Made by a program: the position numbers and the translations under genes
Source: Chrysomallon squamiferum
Lineage: Eukaryota; Mollusca; Gastropoda; Neomphalida; Peltospiridae
Direction: 5' to 3'
DNA: 62,000 bases
Assembly (NCBI GenBank): GCA_012295275.1
Contig: CM022667.1
Span: 20,690,910 to 20,752,909 of the forward strand
Part shown: one piece after another, positions 38,523 through 51,470 of the stretch
Layout of the letters: each line of letters starts with the position of its first letter
Numbering within the stretch: position 1 is the stretch's first letter
The notes under the pieces: model-generated
Database searches by the model: none
What the model saw: only the letters and a program-made list of their open reading frames with translations
What the model was told of the DNA's origin: nothing

Positions 38523-41012
38523 CCGTACCATCACGAATTTCTATCAGAACGAACACCACTTTTTCTAGCGATGATATCAGAGCCGTTATAACAAGTCAAA
38601 TTCCAATCAGCTGGAGAAAGAACCAATTTAAGTCAAATAATTTTAGTAAAATTCTCTTTGAACTTTCAAAATCCCAAACAACCAGTGTCATAAAGACTGC
38701 AGTCAGTTCATATATTGTCCCATAATCAGGTATTATGTGAATTTTCAGTTACATCTTAATATTAATATTAATATTAATAACTGAAAATGACTGGTTTTAT
38801 TTATTTTTTTATTATTATTATTTTTTATTTTATTTTAATGTTAATTTTATGAAGATAATATCAATATTTTTAAATCGGAAGCAGTTCTGTGAAATAAATT
38901 CTCAGATAGAAATTTATTTTTTTATTTCAATGGTTAGATGACAAGGACAGACACAGTAGGTTGCAGATCTAACTTCCTATAACTGCTTCTCTTGCTGTCA
39001 ACCATAAAAATAAAAATCTGTTCAACACACAGTTGAATAAAATGTTCCTCATTATGGTGCCAAAGAAAAGTATTTTTTTTGCATTATTTTCAGATAGTTT
39101 TAATAGCTGAATGGGTAAGCATTCATATGTGCACCATTTCCAAAAAACCCAACAAACAACACTGGTGATAATAATTTTTCTCATTTCTTAATAAACATTA
39201 AAATTTTCCTTCACCTTTATTTTCATATTCACAATGATAACATACATAACATATAAAATTAATTATAATAAATATAAATAATTTGTAACATTTTAAGTTT
39301 TTTTATAATAAATATTTAATTATTTGAATGGCACTTGAAAAGTAGACATTGATAATCTCTTGTCTGTCTACCTCATGGCACTAGTTAATCGTTTTATTAT
39401 TTCTCTGACAGTGGGCACAGTCAAATGACAATGATTAGCTGATACCATATCAAAGAACAGAAACTATTTCATGGTTTACATGGTTTTGGTATTACAATAT
39501 AAATAAATTATGATTTAATAAAACTATCTTTATGACAAATAATTTGTTTTTAAGCTCTATCCTAAACAATTCAAATGTGATCATCTTATGACCTCCATTT
39601 TTTTTTTTACCTTGGAAAAATTTGTGTAGGTTGGAATAGTACACATTTCTACTGCCTCATAATATGTCAACATAAACCTACCCCATATATATACACACAC
39701 ACTACTACTACTGCTACTACTACCCCATATCATTGTTAAAAAAAATACAGCAAGTAATTTCCAAGCACTTTATAAATCTTTGTACTAATTACCCAATACT
39801 ATAAACAATAAAATTTCCATCTTCCCAGGCTAACAGTTTCTGTCCTCAAGTTATCACAGTATATTCTAAAATGTGAAAAATTCTAAAATCTATGATGAAT
39901 GCATAAAAATATATTTTTAATGTACCTGATAATATGTAATGAAAATATATGTAATATATTTTAAAAAAGGTGTTCCCATAAAATGATGCAAGCTGCAGTT
40001 CAGTGATACAAGAATAAAAATTTGTAATTCAAAATAAATCAACAATAAATACACAAATATTTCAGGAAAATCAACAACAACATGCAAATCAGCTAACATA
40101 AACACATTATGTATTGAAGATATGATTATCTAAATAGAAACAACATCACAACATGTATCACCATAAAATGAAAAGTTTTAGGGAATGTTTGTTAAATTTG
40201 TTCATAACTGCTCCCTTAAAAATACAAATTATCATGTTCAAGATTTATATTGTTTATAAGCATGTATATTTTACAGGGAATATGTATCGGTCACAAACAT
40301 TTTCAAGTATTATGTATAATGGCTGATTCACTAAGGAATTAAGTCTTTTCAGGGATTATTCACACCTTAAATTGTTATTTTACACCTTTTCCCTGAAATG
40401 CTCTTTTACTGTAACAATGTAAAAATTAATCAAGTAGTTGCTCTCCTTGTAACATGAATTAACTGAATGTCTTTTTATTTCAGATTGTCATTTTAGCAAC
40501 AGTCTAAGAGATATGTACATTCAAGTTCATTACTAAACAAATTATCAACTCTTAAATTAATACAACTGCTGTAACCTATGGCCTGGGAGTTTTTGACAGG
40601 TCTAAAAAACCACTGATATACATTGCCCATTTCTACTATCACATCCCCTGTTTCTGTTAACATTATAGTCACTCTATTGCTAAACTGTTTATTCTGAACC
40701 TACTTTATTTCTAAAAACATGCAGTAATGTAATGTTCATTATACAGCATAGTGGAAACTGACTGCAAAATGGTAGTGACATCTATCCACCATCAGTGCAA
40801 CTGCTGTACATGTGACTTTCACCCATACGGTTTAGAGAACTCTGGAGCAGGCCATCAACACATCAGTTAAAAAGTTTGTTTGGGACTACCTTGTGTAATT
40901 CTTTTGTGTTTGGTTAAAAATTTAATACTGAGGTGATAATACGTATTTAATGGATTGTGTAAATTATTTTATTTTTTAAAATAATTTTTCTGTTCACAAC
41001 ATCAGTGTAATA
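38523..41012. other. Intergenic AT-rich stretch with few microsatellites
   Basis: The texture changes here. From about 38.9 to 45 kb the sequence is AT-rich but nearly free of long tandem repeats, unlike the Tbx20 side. No exon is recognised before the remnant at 41013. Confidence 0.5.
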
Positions 41013-41252
41013 ATGACACAACCGAAAGATGATGATGGAGACTATGAAGTCCAATGTCTCAGAAAATCTCCCAGGCACACTATGTGATGTGCATTTATTG
41101 AGCCTGTCCTGGGAGGAACAAGCTCAGCTGAGGTAGATTTAATTTTCGGTGTCCTTCCTAAACCTGTTGTGCAGTCTACAAAAAGGCAGAAGGGAGTCAT
41201 TCAATTCACCCTTAATTTATTACAGTATGTGCATATCAGTGGAAATTTATGA
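41013..41252 (+). pseudogene. Decayed coding remnant with GDYEVQCLRKS and EVDLIFGVLPKPVV motifs
   Basis: One frame of 80 codons is interrupted once, by TGA at 41085-41087. Before it the frame reads GDYEVQCLRKS; after it come SSAEVDLIFGVLPKPVV and STKRQKGVIQFTLNL, ending at TGA 41250-41252. The pattern resembles the C-terminal end of uncharacterised, often transposon-associated proteins common in lophotrochozoans and cnidarians (a DYEV-FLRK block followed by VLPxPVV and TKR). This rests on recall of a family pattern, not a search. No upstream part is found, so it is probably a truncated copy or retained 3' exon. Confidence 0.35.
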
Positions 41253-41340
41253 CAGGAATTAAAAAAAAGAAAGAGATTTACATGTGTTTAGTTTCTAGTA
41301 AGTTTCACTGTTTGAGATCATGGCCCATAGTACCCCAATG

Positions 41341-41381
41341 GGTGGCTCATTGGTCCCTTACCCCGGGCACAATGAGCCACC
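41341..41381. repeat. Perfect 12-bp inverted repeat (hairpin)
   Basis: GGTGGCTCATTG and its exact reverse complement CAATGAGCCACC are separated by 17 bp with CCCCGGG. It lies just past the coding remnant and may be the terminal hairpin of the same mobile element, or a hairpin in DIPK1-type 3' sequence. Confidence 0.5.
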
Positions 41382-42465
41382 ACAGACCCTGTTACATAAG
41401 TGTCTCCCACAGTGTTGCTGTTAAAGACATCTTATCAAACTCTGTATTGTAACTGAGAACAGTAATGCCTCTATAAGCATCAACAGTTTTCTATAAACAG
41501 CTATGAAAATTTGGGTGAAATTTCCAAATATCTTAAAAATGGCTGTTGACCCCTATTTTCCCATAAATTTCACATTTATTTAAAGCCACATACAGAACGA
41601 AATAAAGTCAACATTTCAACAGGAACAAAAATATACTCTCAGTTTCAAGTCCAACAACAGAAAGAACATTTATAGAAAAAGAAAGCAAACTAAATAGGAT
41701 CAATAAAATGTATTCTGAATGTTTACATATTTTCCAGATGATGATCAGTGATACAGATCTAATCCCTCCAGGACAAACCACCCCAATCCTAAAATGCAAG
41801 GTAGAACGTAAGACATCCACATAATGTGAATAACATAGCATACCTTAGCAGATACGAAATGATTTTTTCATGAAATCATAGCATCCAATGATGTCTGGAC
41901 TTTTCATCAGTTTTTGGTATTATTTTTGGAAGTTATATTCAATTTTCAAAACAAGAAAATTCAAAAAAATATGCTAAGGTACATTAGCACCTCTCTGTAT
42001 TGTTAAAAAAATGTCTGCAGATGTGCAGTGACTGTTGATGCTTAGGAAACATTTATAATTTATAATTATATCTAGTTCATGTTCATAACTTGAAAGCTGT
42101 GCTCTGTGTACTGCTAAGAACTGCCAGAACATTATACCTTTGTAATAAGGCTGGACAACTTTAGTATTGTTTCATAGAAGTATGATGTTTAATGTGGACA
42201 TTTAACAAAATAATTATATAAAGAATAAATCATATTATATAGCCATTAAAAAAAAAATTAAATATAAAATTAAAAACTTATAATTTTCCAAAGTTAATGA
42301 TAAAAAATTACTTTTAACATCTGTAATGTTACTGAAGACATTTTTGCTTAAAACAACATCATATACAAAACAATATTATTATAAAAATTATATAAGTTAT
42401 ACAACAATATTATTATAAAAATTATATAAGCTATATCCTCAATATATGAATTGTTCACTGGTTGT

Positions 42466-44963
42466 TCAAGGCAGATCTGCTGTTTCTTCAAGTTTCTGTA
42501 CAGTATTTAGAAGAAGATTATACAACTTCAAGAAGAATTCTGTTGAAGGTTTGTGTACAGATATGCCATTTTCCCTTGTTTCTGCAAAGGCACATGTGTA
42601 TAAGAGGGACTGGAGTTTCTCCTGTATGGAACTTGGTGGATTTCGCAACAGACCTCCAATTGTGTTCATCCATTTACTAAGAAATACATCCTCACAAACA
42701 CTCTGAAATATGTAAAACACTGATTAGTATAATCACAAAGCCAAATTAGGTCAGTCTGATGACACTGTTACCCAAATCTAATATATTACTTTATAACTTT
42801 TCATTGTAACATTTTCAGTGGTCTTTTTGTTTTGATGGGTGTTCAATTTCAGGTATCATTAATTTGTTCTGTCTACACTCTTCAAACCATGAACCAGGTA
42901 AAACTGATTCTATGTGGATTTTTAATTAGTCTCATGTCTGAAGTGCCCAAAATCAATTGATGGACATTTCAGTTTGGTAGCTTTGTGTGCTTTTGGATGT
43001 CTGGTAGTCAACAGTCAGTTTGTTTTCAAATAGAGCACCAACATTAATAAAATGACTTAGAACTGTTGACCAGATTTACCTAGGAATATACATTTTGAAT
43101 GAAGTTAATTCATTAATTAAAATCTAAATCATCTAGAGTAGATGTTAAAGGACTGATGAAAACAATTAAATCAAGTCCTGATATTTTACTTGTAATCATG
43201 TTTTATTTAACAAGGGTCTTGTTGAAACTTATGATACTTTTCTACTGGTCAATAAATTGATATATATAAATATATATATAAATAAAGATGCTATCAAACT
43301 AACAACTTATTGTTTTACAAGTGTCCTCTATGTATTCAGAATATGATTCAGAATCTGTTCATATTATAATGTAAAAATGTAAATACTTTTTATTCATCTC
43401 TGCATTTCTTTTATACATATTATTTAGGAAAATCTGATGAATCCAAATTAATCAGTGTATAATAGTTAAGTGGTTCAAATAAAACAAACTTCAATTTTAT
43501 GCAAGATACATAATACTGGAAAACTGATATTTTTTTACTTTTAATGAAAATAATAATATTGACTAATTTGGTATTTAAAGTCACAGGGTGCTCTTGGATT
43601 TCTTTGCTATTTAATATTAATGAAGTTAGAAATATCTGTTTGTGAGCGTAAAAACTAAATGAAGGCAAAATAAAGCTATCAAAGTTCTGTCTGATTGATA
43701 ATTATAAAATCTTCTTACCTGTAAATTATTATTTGTACGAAGGTTTTCACACAAACCAGTTGTCAAGTTACACAGACCTGCACAGTCAAAAAAGGAACAA
43801 TCCTGATGTGTTGTACAGTTCTGTCCTGCTATTATAGACTTAAGCATGCTATCATAAAACACAGTGTCCACATCAATCAGTTTTACTCCATCCTGACTAA
43901 TGCCAAAATTCTCTCCCTTAACATCACACAAGTGAAGCTGTTCTGGCAGGTCTCTGTCAATCCTGTACACCAAGTCTAATATTCTCATAGCAATAACAGC
44001 CCTCTCATAAAAAGAATGTTTTTTGCCTCCAAGCAGTGAAAAATCATGCTCTAAAACATCACCAGGTGGAGAATACTCGACTAAATACAGTGGACCACAG
44101 GTTCCATAAATTCTAGGAAAATATGGAAGTGCTTGATTCATTTTCAACATACGATATTCACTCTGTTCAACAAGCAAGACCAGAGACCGAGCAAATGCTA
44201 AGAGACTGGAAGAGTTTGATAAATATTTTTTGTAATTTCCATTCCAAAATTTTCTAACAACATCAGTATCATTTTCTTTAATTATTTTGTCACTCAGCTC
44301 TGAACGGAGAATATTCTTTATCATCATGGTTACTGCTTTTTTGCCTGAACCAGAATACTGCCTTAGATAAGTTTGAAAAAGACTTTTGTCAAAATTATAT
44401 AATTCCCTGTTTTTTGTTTTCAAAACTGCTTTGACAGTAGTCCCAGGAATACAGAAATTGTGACAGTCCACGACAAAGACATGTTTTCCATGTCTGTAGT
44501 TTGTACACTTTAGATATTTAATCAGTTTGTCATTACACAGAGCAGAACACAACTCTCCAACAAGAAATCCTAGTTGATATTGATGACACTGTGAACAAAA
44601 TAACATTACAGGTTATATCTACTCTATGGAGAATCACAGAAGAAGAAACAGTAACAAAAACAAAGAAGAAGAAAAAAAGGAGAAGAGGAAACAGAAAATT
44701 GTTATCTTAAATGCAAATAATTTAGAAAATGTGCTGCGCATTCACACTAATTTTTTTATACACTCCTTCCTGCTCTGTACTCAAACAAAACTTACACAGC
44801 CTTGAAGTAAACTGATGGATTCTTTTTTAGAACAGTTCATGTCATCCAACACCTGTCTGATCCAGTGAACAGTGTAGATGCATCCTGCAGTGAGACAAAT
44901 AAATGTCAAGAGACACAGAACATTCTTTCGACGACATGGATTTCGAAACCATCGGACATGCAT
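42466..44963 (-). CDS. DIPK1: DIPK1/FAM69-type divergent protein kinase (3 exons)
   Basis: Minus-strand exons 44796-44963, 43719-44588 and 42466-42702 join at phase 0 with GT-AG introns and encode 424 residues, close to the roughly 430 of human FAM69 proteins. A short cytosolic basic N-terminus is followed by one membrane anchor (about residues 14-35). A Cys-rich luminal start has CHQYQ and LCSALC, and the kinase-like core follows. Candidate elements are VKAVLKTK (lysine region, about 108-115), LHLCDVKGENFGI (catalytic-loop equivalent, 274-286) and LIDVD (metal-binding equivalent, 293-297). The insert CTTHQDCSFFDCAGLC (314-329) is typical of the family. Known members are type II proteins of the endoplasmic reticulum with unclear substrates. 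The ATG directly follows an in-frame TAA-TTG, so the start is secure. An ATTAAA at 42188-42193 or AATAAA at 41575-41580 could end the transcript. The paralogue (1A, 1B or 1C) is not resolved. Confidence 0.88.
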
Positions 44964-46845
44964 CAATTAGTTTGTTTAAAATTTCTGGAGTGACATGAAT
45001 AAACACTGTTGTGAATCCAATTTTCTTCTTTCAGCAGGTTTTTCTTCTCTGTCTTTCCTGCTACAAAATTACGAATGAATTATTTTAATTTGATAAAAAT
45101 GAATACTGATATAGTATAGTGAAGAAATAATAAAATAATAACTGCTTAATAATAAAAATATCACGATAACAAGATTTGACAAATCACACAGAATGAAAAT
45201 TTTTTTTTATAATAATAATAATAATAATAATAAAATTGTAATAGTAGTAGTAATATATACATAATATGCATTAGTAAATAACAAATATATTTCCATGAGA
45301 TAATAGTTAATTGCATAGAATTTTTTTTTTCAAACTGTATAGATATTAAGCCAAACATTTTGACACTTTATTTATTTTTATTTATTTATTTATTATTTTT
45401 TTTTTTTAAAGAAAGAAATAATAAGAAGATAATAAAAACCTGAAATAATAAATTATAAGAAATTATTACAATGTATTTATAAGGAAATAATAACAAGGGG
45501 CAGAACTCTTGTCAAAAACAGTAACAAAGTGATTCGTGTAACTTATTGAAACTCGATTTAGGTTTTGGTCAAATAAAAGAAAAACAATGTCAAACAATTT
45601 CTAAACATTTCTCTACAATTCAAACCTCTAATGCAGACATGAAACTAAATTAAAACGCGCTCTGTGAAAACGGTAACATGTTCACATACATTACCAAGGA
45701 TTATCCCCCTTAGATTTTGTTTTATGTGTTTTCTGTTTAATAATGTGCAGCACCAATTTAATCATTACAAAATTATCATTAAAATATAACTAACTAACCA
45801 ACCAACTAATGAATGAATAAATGAATAAATAGATGTAATATCAGTCTTAATCAAATGCTACAGTATAATAATTTCAAATAGTGAATTGCATTTTGGAACG
45901 TCGCTTAGATGAGCTATGTATAAACATTTGTTTCGTTACAAAATGTTTAAAGTATTTATATATTTAGGTGATAAAACGTTTGATCTTACTAGATATATTT
46001 ATTGTGCATACATCGATACATTAGTGTACGTGTTCAAACAAAACAAGGTTGGTATGAGAGCTGCACTGACGAAACGAGCAAGATATATTAGTGTATGTTT
46101 TAAAACAAATGCTTCTGTGTATTTTTTTGCAATAAACTGCCCTGAAAATATTAGAATTAGATGAACAAGTTTCGAACGACGTGGACTGTCAACTCTTGTT
46201 GTCTGTGAGTTGGTGTGCCTAAACAGACAAACGCATGGTTCCAGATTTCTCTTGAATTTTATCACAAATTTTCTAGTCGATAGAAATGGAAATGGAAAAA
46301 TAAGGTTAGATTTCTACAGCCTGAAAGGCTGGCTGTACGGCAAGCTACACGGAGTGGCCTCTCTTGGCAGGCTACATCTGGAACTGCAGCTGGAAGTGTT
46401 TCGTCACGAAGTCGGGTTTTCCTATTTATATTATTTACAGCAGCCTTCCTCTTTGGATCTGTAACCTGTGAACAATAGACGAAGAACGGCAGATTGTGTG
46501 TTCTACAGCAAATGTTTGATCTACCAGTCTCATTTATCAGTACAGACTAAACGCACCCAGCAAGCAGGTGGGAAAAGTAAAATACAGACAAAACAGTGCT
46601 TGTACGCTGTACTCTTTCTCTTACATAATATTCAGATTATTTATTTATTTTATTTTAATTTTAATATACATTACTTACTGAACTTATTAAGAGTTTTAGC
46701 GAATTTATTTAATACCTTTTGATTCTTACGAATATTGTAAATATTATACCAATAATAATATAAATATGGAATGAAATTAAAATAAAATAGCAAAACATAA
46801 TTTTCAAAAAGTTGTTTATTTCCGCCCGTCAACGTAACTTTCGCC
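44964..46845. other. Intergenic region between divergent genes
   Basis: Separates the minus-strand DIPK1-type gene from the plus-strand 74-residue gene, so both promoters should lie here. It holds an AAT array (about 45209-45235), ATTT and T tracts, and a GC-richer patch at about 46310-46440. Short frames over that patch show no known domain. Confidence 0.5.
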
Positions 46846-46859
46846 GTTGCTATGTAAAC
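46846..46859 (+). promoter_or_regulatory. RFX X-box-like motif
   Basis: GTTGCTATGTAAAC matches the RFX X-box pattern RYYNYYWWRRNRAC at 13 of 14 positions. It lies 25 bp upstream of the ATG of the 74-residue membrane-protein gene, on the same strand. X-boxes close to the start codon are a hallmark of ciliary genes in animals, so a ciliary role for the gene is a testable inference. Confidence 0.4.
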
Positions 46860-46884
46860 ACGCGTCAATATCTTATTGTTAAAA

Positions 46885-47626
46885 ATGACGTTACGATTAG
46901 AGTCCGATCATCTCCAAGCCCTTTTCGTTTTCCTGGCATTTTTCTATTTAACTATGTTGTAAGTTTACATGCATAATTTTATTTTTATCTTACTTTTAAT
47001 ATTTTACTTGATGCTTTTTTGTCGCGTGGGAATAAGCATTCTTAACATTTTAAAACATACTCTTATTTAATAACTTATATTATATATATATTATACAATT
47101 TGGAACAATATTTGCGCCTTCAAATACAAAAACATGTGACAAAACAAATATTGTATATTTATAATTACAATAATAAACGTTTATTTCAGGGCACTATTCT
47201 TGTTACAACTTGTAGCAATCGGAATTAAGAACCTGATTCTGTATTGCGTCATTGCAGGTAAATTAATATTAATTATCTTTCATAAGAAATAGCGAATACG
47301 TCCGAAAACTGCACGCACACATGCTCACACACACACATAGAGATATAAATATACCTATTGCCACACACATATACCCTCTCTCACACCAATAACACACTTA
47401 TTTCTAACACTTTTTTAATTTTTTTATTTCATTGCTCTTTTCAAAGTTTATTTAATTTTATTATTATTTTTCTTTTTTAAATTTATTTTTAATTTTGTTT
47501 CTTTTGTTTTTTTTTTTTAATTATTTTTATTTTTTTTATTTAGGCTATCAAAATGTTGCGGTCGCTGTCATCATACTGGACATTCTGTTCCTTATAGGCA
47601 ACTTTAAATATCAATTATATTCTTAG
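46885..47626 (+). CDS. Small two-segment membrane protein, 74 residues, three exons
   Basis: Exons 46885-46958, 47190-47257 and 47544-47626 join with GTAAGT/TTTCAG and GTAAAT/TTTAG sites and matching phases (2 then 1) to give 225 nt. The ATG is the first after an in-frame TAA (46855-46857). The protein begins MTLRLESDHLQALFVF. It has one long hydrophobic stretch (about residues 12-45, perhaps one long or two short helices) and a second (about 51-68), and ends GNFKYQLYS. I do not recognise a family; the length and pattern recall small transition-zone TMEM proteins only loosely. The stop codon TAG lies inside the first TTAGG of the telomere-like array, so the true protein may once have been longer. 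An X-box-like motif lies just upstream. Confidence 0.55.
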
Positions 47627-50600
47627 GTTAGGGTTAGGGCTAGCGTTACGGTTAGGGTTAGGGTTAGGGTTTGGGTTTGTGTTTGTGTTGGGTTTAGGTT
47701 TAGGCTTAGGGTTAGGGGTTTGGGTTAGGGTTAGGGTTATGATCAGGGTTATTAGTACTAGTATTAGCATTAGAATTAAGTTTTACGACTTCGTTAGGGT
47801 TAGGTTTATAGTTAGGGCTAGAAAGCCGGTTAGTTTTAGGGTTAGGGTTAGGGTTAGAGTTAGGTTTAGGTTTAGGCTTAGGGTCATTTAAGGTTTATTA
47901 TGAGTTTGATGATAATGTTTAAAACAGTTTTAGGATGAGGGTTAGACATCGTATTAGCGTAAGAATTAAGTTTAGTCCCTTCATTGGGTTACGTTTAGGG
48001 TTAGAGTTAGGTTTAGGGATTATGGCTAGGGTTAGGGTTAGGTTAGTGTTAGGGTTAAGGTTAGGTTATGGAAATTATATTATCAGTGTTATGATATTGT
48101 GGAAAATAATTTAAGGGTCATGGCTGGAAGTAGCGATAGGGTAAGAATTAATGTTTGAGACTTAGATAGGATTATGTTTAGAAGCCGAGCTAGGGTTATG
48201 GTTATGGTTATGGTTATGATTATGATTATGGTTAGGATTAGTGTTAGGATTAGATTTAGGGTTATTTAAGTTTAATTATGAGTGTAATGAGAAAGCTCAA
48301 AATAATTTGAGGGTCACCTTTGGAAGTAGGGATAGGATGAGAATTAACGTTGAGGATCTGGATCGGATTAGGTTTAGAAGCTGAGCTTGGGTTAGGGTTA
48401 GAGTTAGGGTTAGGATTACAGTTAGGGTTAGGTTAGGGTTTGAGTTCGGGTTAGAGCTACGGTTATTAAATTTTATTATGAGTGTTATGATAATCTGCGA
48501 AACGGTTTTATTATAAGACTTACTACTAGTGTTAGAATAAGAATTAAGTTTAAAGACTTCGTTAGGATTGGGTGTAAAAGTAGGGATAGTGTCTCATAAC
48601 TCGAAGTCCCCAACATTAATTCTTACCCTAACTCTGCTTCGAATCCTGAACCTCAAATTATTTTGCCCACTATAATAGCAATCATAATAAAATACATATA
48701 ACCCTAACTCTAACCCTAACTGTAACCCTAACCCTAATGCTAACACTAACACTAGCCCTAGTTCTAGCTCCACTTCTAAACCTAATCGTACCCAAGTTCC
48801 AACGTTAATTCTTACCCTAACGCTACTTCCAATCTTGACGCTCAAAGTATTTTCGCACATAATCAAAATCCTCATAATAAAATTTAAATAATCCTAATCT
48901 TAACCCTAACCCCAAAGCTACCCGTAACCCTGACCCTCACCCTAACCCAGACTATATCCGTAACTCTACACCTAACCCTAACGAAGTCGTTTAACTTAAT
49001 TTTAGTTCTAACACTTAAAACAGAAGTGTTTTGCAGATTACAATAACACTCACAATAAACATAAAATAATATTCACCATAACCATTAGCTTAACCCTAAA
49101 CCATACCCTAACCCAAACCCTAACCTTACTCTAACCTTAGCTCAACCTAATCCTACCCAAGTCCCCAAAGTTAATTCTTACTCAAAGCTACTTCCAGTGG
49201 TGACCCTCAAATTATTTAGCTCATTCTCACAACACTCATAATAAAATTTAAATAACCCTAACCCTAACCCTAACATTAACCATAATAATCATAATAAAAT
49301 TTAAATAACATTAACCCTAACCCTAACCCTACCTTTATATCAAGTTCTAAATTCTAAGGTTAATTCTTACCATAATCGTGACCTAAAATTATTTTCCACA
49401 TTATCAAAACGAACAAAATTTATTAAATAACGCAAACACTAACCTTCACCCTAACCCTAACCCTAACAATCATAATCAAATTAAAATAACCCTAACCGTA
49501 ACCCTAAACCTAACCATAACCGTAACTCTACCCCTAACCCTAACACTAACCCTAACCCAACCGAAATCCTAACCCTAACAATAATGCTGCTTCGATTCGT
49601 GACCCTGAAATTATTTTGACCGTTATCATAATACTCATAATGAAACTAAAAAAAGTAAACCTAACCCTAACCCTAACCCTATCTCTAGCCTTAACCCTAA
49701 GCCTAACCCTCATTCAAAGCCTAACCCTAGCCCTAGCACTAACCCTAACTCTAATGCTTCTCCAATTCGAGACCCTGAAATTATTTTACCCGTTATCATA
49801 ATACTGATAATCACATTAAAAGAACCGTTACCATAGACATAATACTAACCCAAACCCTAACCCTAATCCTAAACCTGGCCCTAACCCTAACACTAACCCT
49901 AACCCTATCCTAACCCAAACACTAATTCTGACCCTAACTCTAATGCTTCTCCGATTCGTGACCCAGATATTATTTTGCCTGTTATCATAATACTCATAAT
50001 GAAATTAAAAGAACCATAACCGTAACCCTACCCCTAACCCTAACCCTAACCCTAACCCTAACCCTAACCCTAACCCTAACTCTAACCCTAGCCCTAACCC
50101 TAACCCTAACACTAACCTAACCCTAACACTAACCCTAACTCTAATGCTTCTCCGATTCGTGACCCTGAAATTATTTTACCAGTTATCATAACACTGATAA
50201 TCACATTAAAAGAACCGTTGCCTTAGCCATAATACTAACCCTAACCCTAACCCTAACCCTAACCCTAACCCTAACCCTAACCCTAACCCTAACCCTAACC
50301 CTAACCCTAACCCTAGCCCTAGCCCTAGCCCTAACCCTAACCCTAACCCTAACCCTAACCCTAACCCTAACCTAATCCTGACACTAACCGTAACTCTAAT
50401 GCTTCTCCGATTCTTGACCCTGAAATTATTTTATCCGCTATCATAATACTGATAATCACATTAAAAGAACCGTTTCCCTAGCCATAATACTAACCCTAAC
50501 CCTAACCCTAACCCTAACCCTAACCCTAACCCTAACCCTAACCTTAACCCTAACCTAACCCTAACCCTAATTCTTACCCTAACTCTAATGCTTCTTCGAT

Positions 50601-51470
50601 TCGTGACCCTGGAATTATTTTGCCCATTATCATAATACTGATAATGAAATTAAAACAAACGTAACCCTACCCCTAACCCTAGCCCTAACCCTAACCCTAT
50701 ACCTAACCTAACACTAACCCTATACCTAACCTAACAATAACCCTAATCATTAGACTAACACTAATTCTGCTTCCATTCGTGACCCTGAAATTATTTTGCC
50801 TGTTACCATAATACTCATTATGAAATTAAAAGAACCGTGACCCTAACCGTAACCCTAACAGTAACCGTAACCCTAACCCTAACAATAATACTAACCCTAA
50901 CCCTGAAATTATTTTGCAAGTTATCATAATAAAATTAAAACGACTGTAAACCTTACCCTAACCCTAACCCTAACCCTAACCCTAACCCTAACCCTAACCC
51001 TAACCCTAACCCTAACCCTAACTCTAGCCCCAACCCTACCCTAACCCTAACCCTAAGCCTAATTCTATCTTAACTTCTAAACCTAATCCTGTTCCAGTCT
51101 CCAAGGTTAATTCTGATCCTAACACTTTATCCAATCGTGACCCTCAAATTATTTTCACATTATTATAACCCTCATAATAAATTTAAATAACCTAACCCTA
51201 ACCCTAATCCTAACCCTAACCCAGACTCAATCCCTGACTTTAAATCTGAATCTAACGAAGTCGTCAAACTTAACTGTAATCCTAACACTAGTACTAACCC
51301 TGATAATAAAACTGTTTTCCACATTACCATAAGTCTCATAATATACTTTAAAAAACACTCACCTAACTCTGACCCTAACCCTAACCCTGACCCTAGCTCA
51401 ACTACTGAACCTAATTATACCCAAACCCCAACATTAATTTTTTCCCTAACGCTGCTTCCTCAAATTATAC
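47623..51470. repeat. Telomere-like (TTAGGG/CCCTAA) composite satellite, head-to-head
   Basis: Left of about 48598 the plus strand carries TTAGGG-type units; right of it the plus strand carries CCCTAA. Between short telomeric runs lies a recurring spacer of about 90-130 bp containing TGACCCTGAAATTATTTT, TATCATAATACTGATAAT and CTAATGCTTCTCCGATTC (right) or the reverse complement (left), about 4 spacers left and about 16 right. The cleanest telomeric runs are near 50034-50088, 50235-50312, 50494-50542 and 50953-51023, each about 8-13 exact units. The left arm is short and degenerate. Poly-Leu-Thr frames across it are artefacts. Confidence 0.93.

Noticed and set aside
42446-42706. Plus-strand frames of 72-86 residues
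   Set aside because: Shadows of the last DIPK1-type exon.
46210-46464. Plus-strand frame of 84 residues before the small membrane-protein gene
   Set aside because: No recognisable domain and no clear splice link to 46885. Kept only as a low-interest GC-richer patch.
47679-49801. Val-Arg-rich and Leu-Thr-rich frames in the telomeric block
   Set aside because: Direct translation of TTAGGG/CCCTAA repeats.
47623-51470. A true chromosome end
   Set aside because: Genes and unique sequence continue on both sides and the strand flips in the middle, so it is interstitial.
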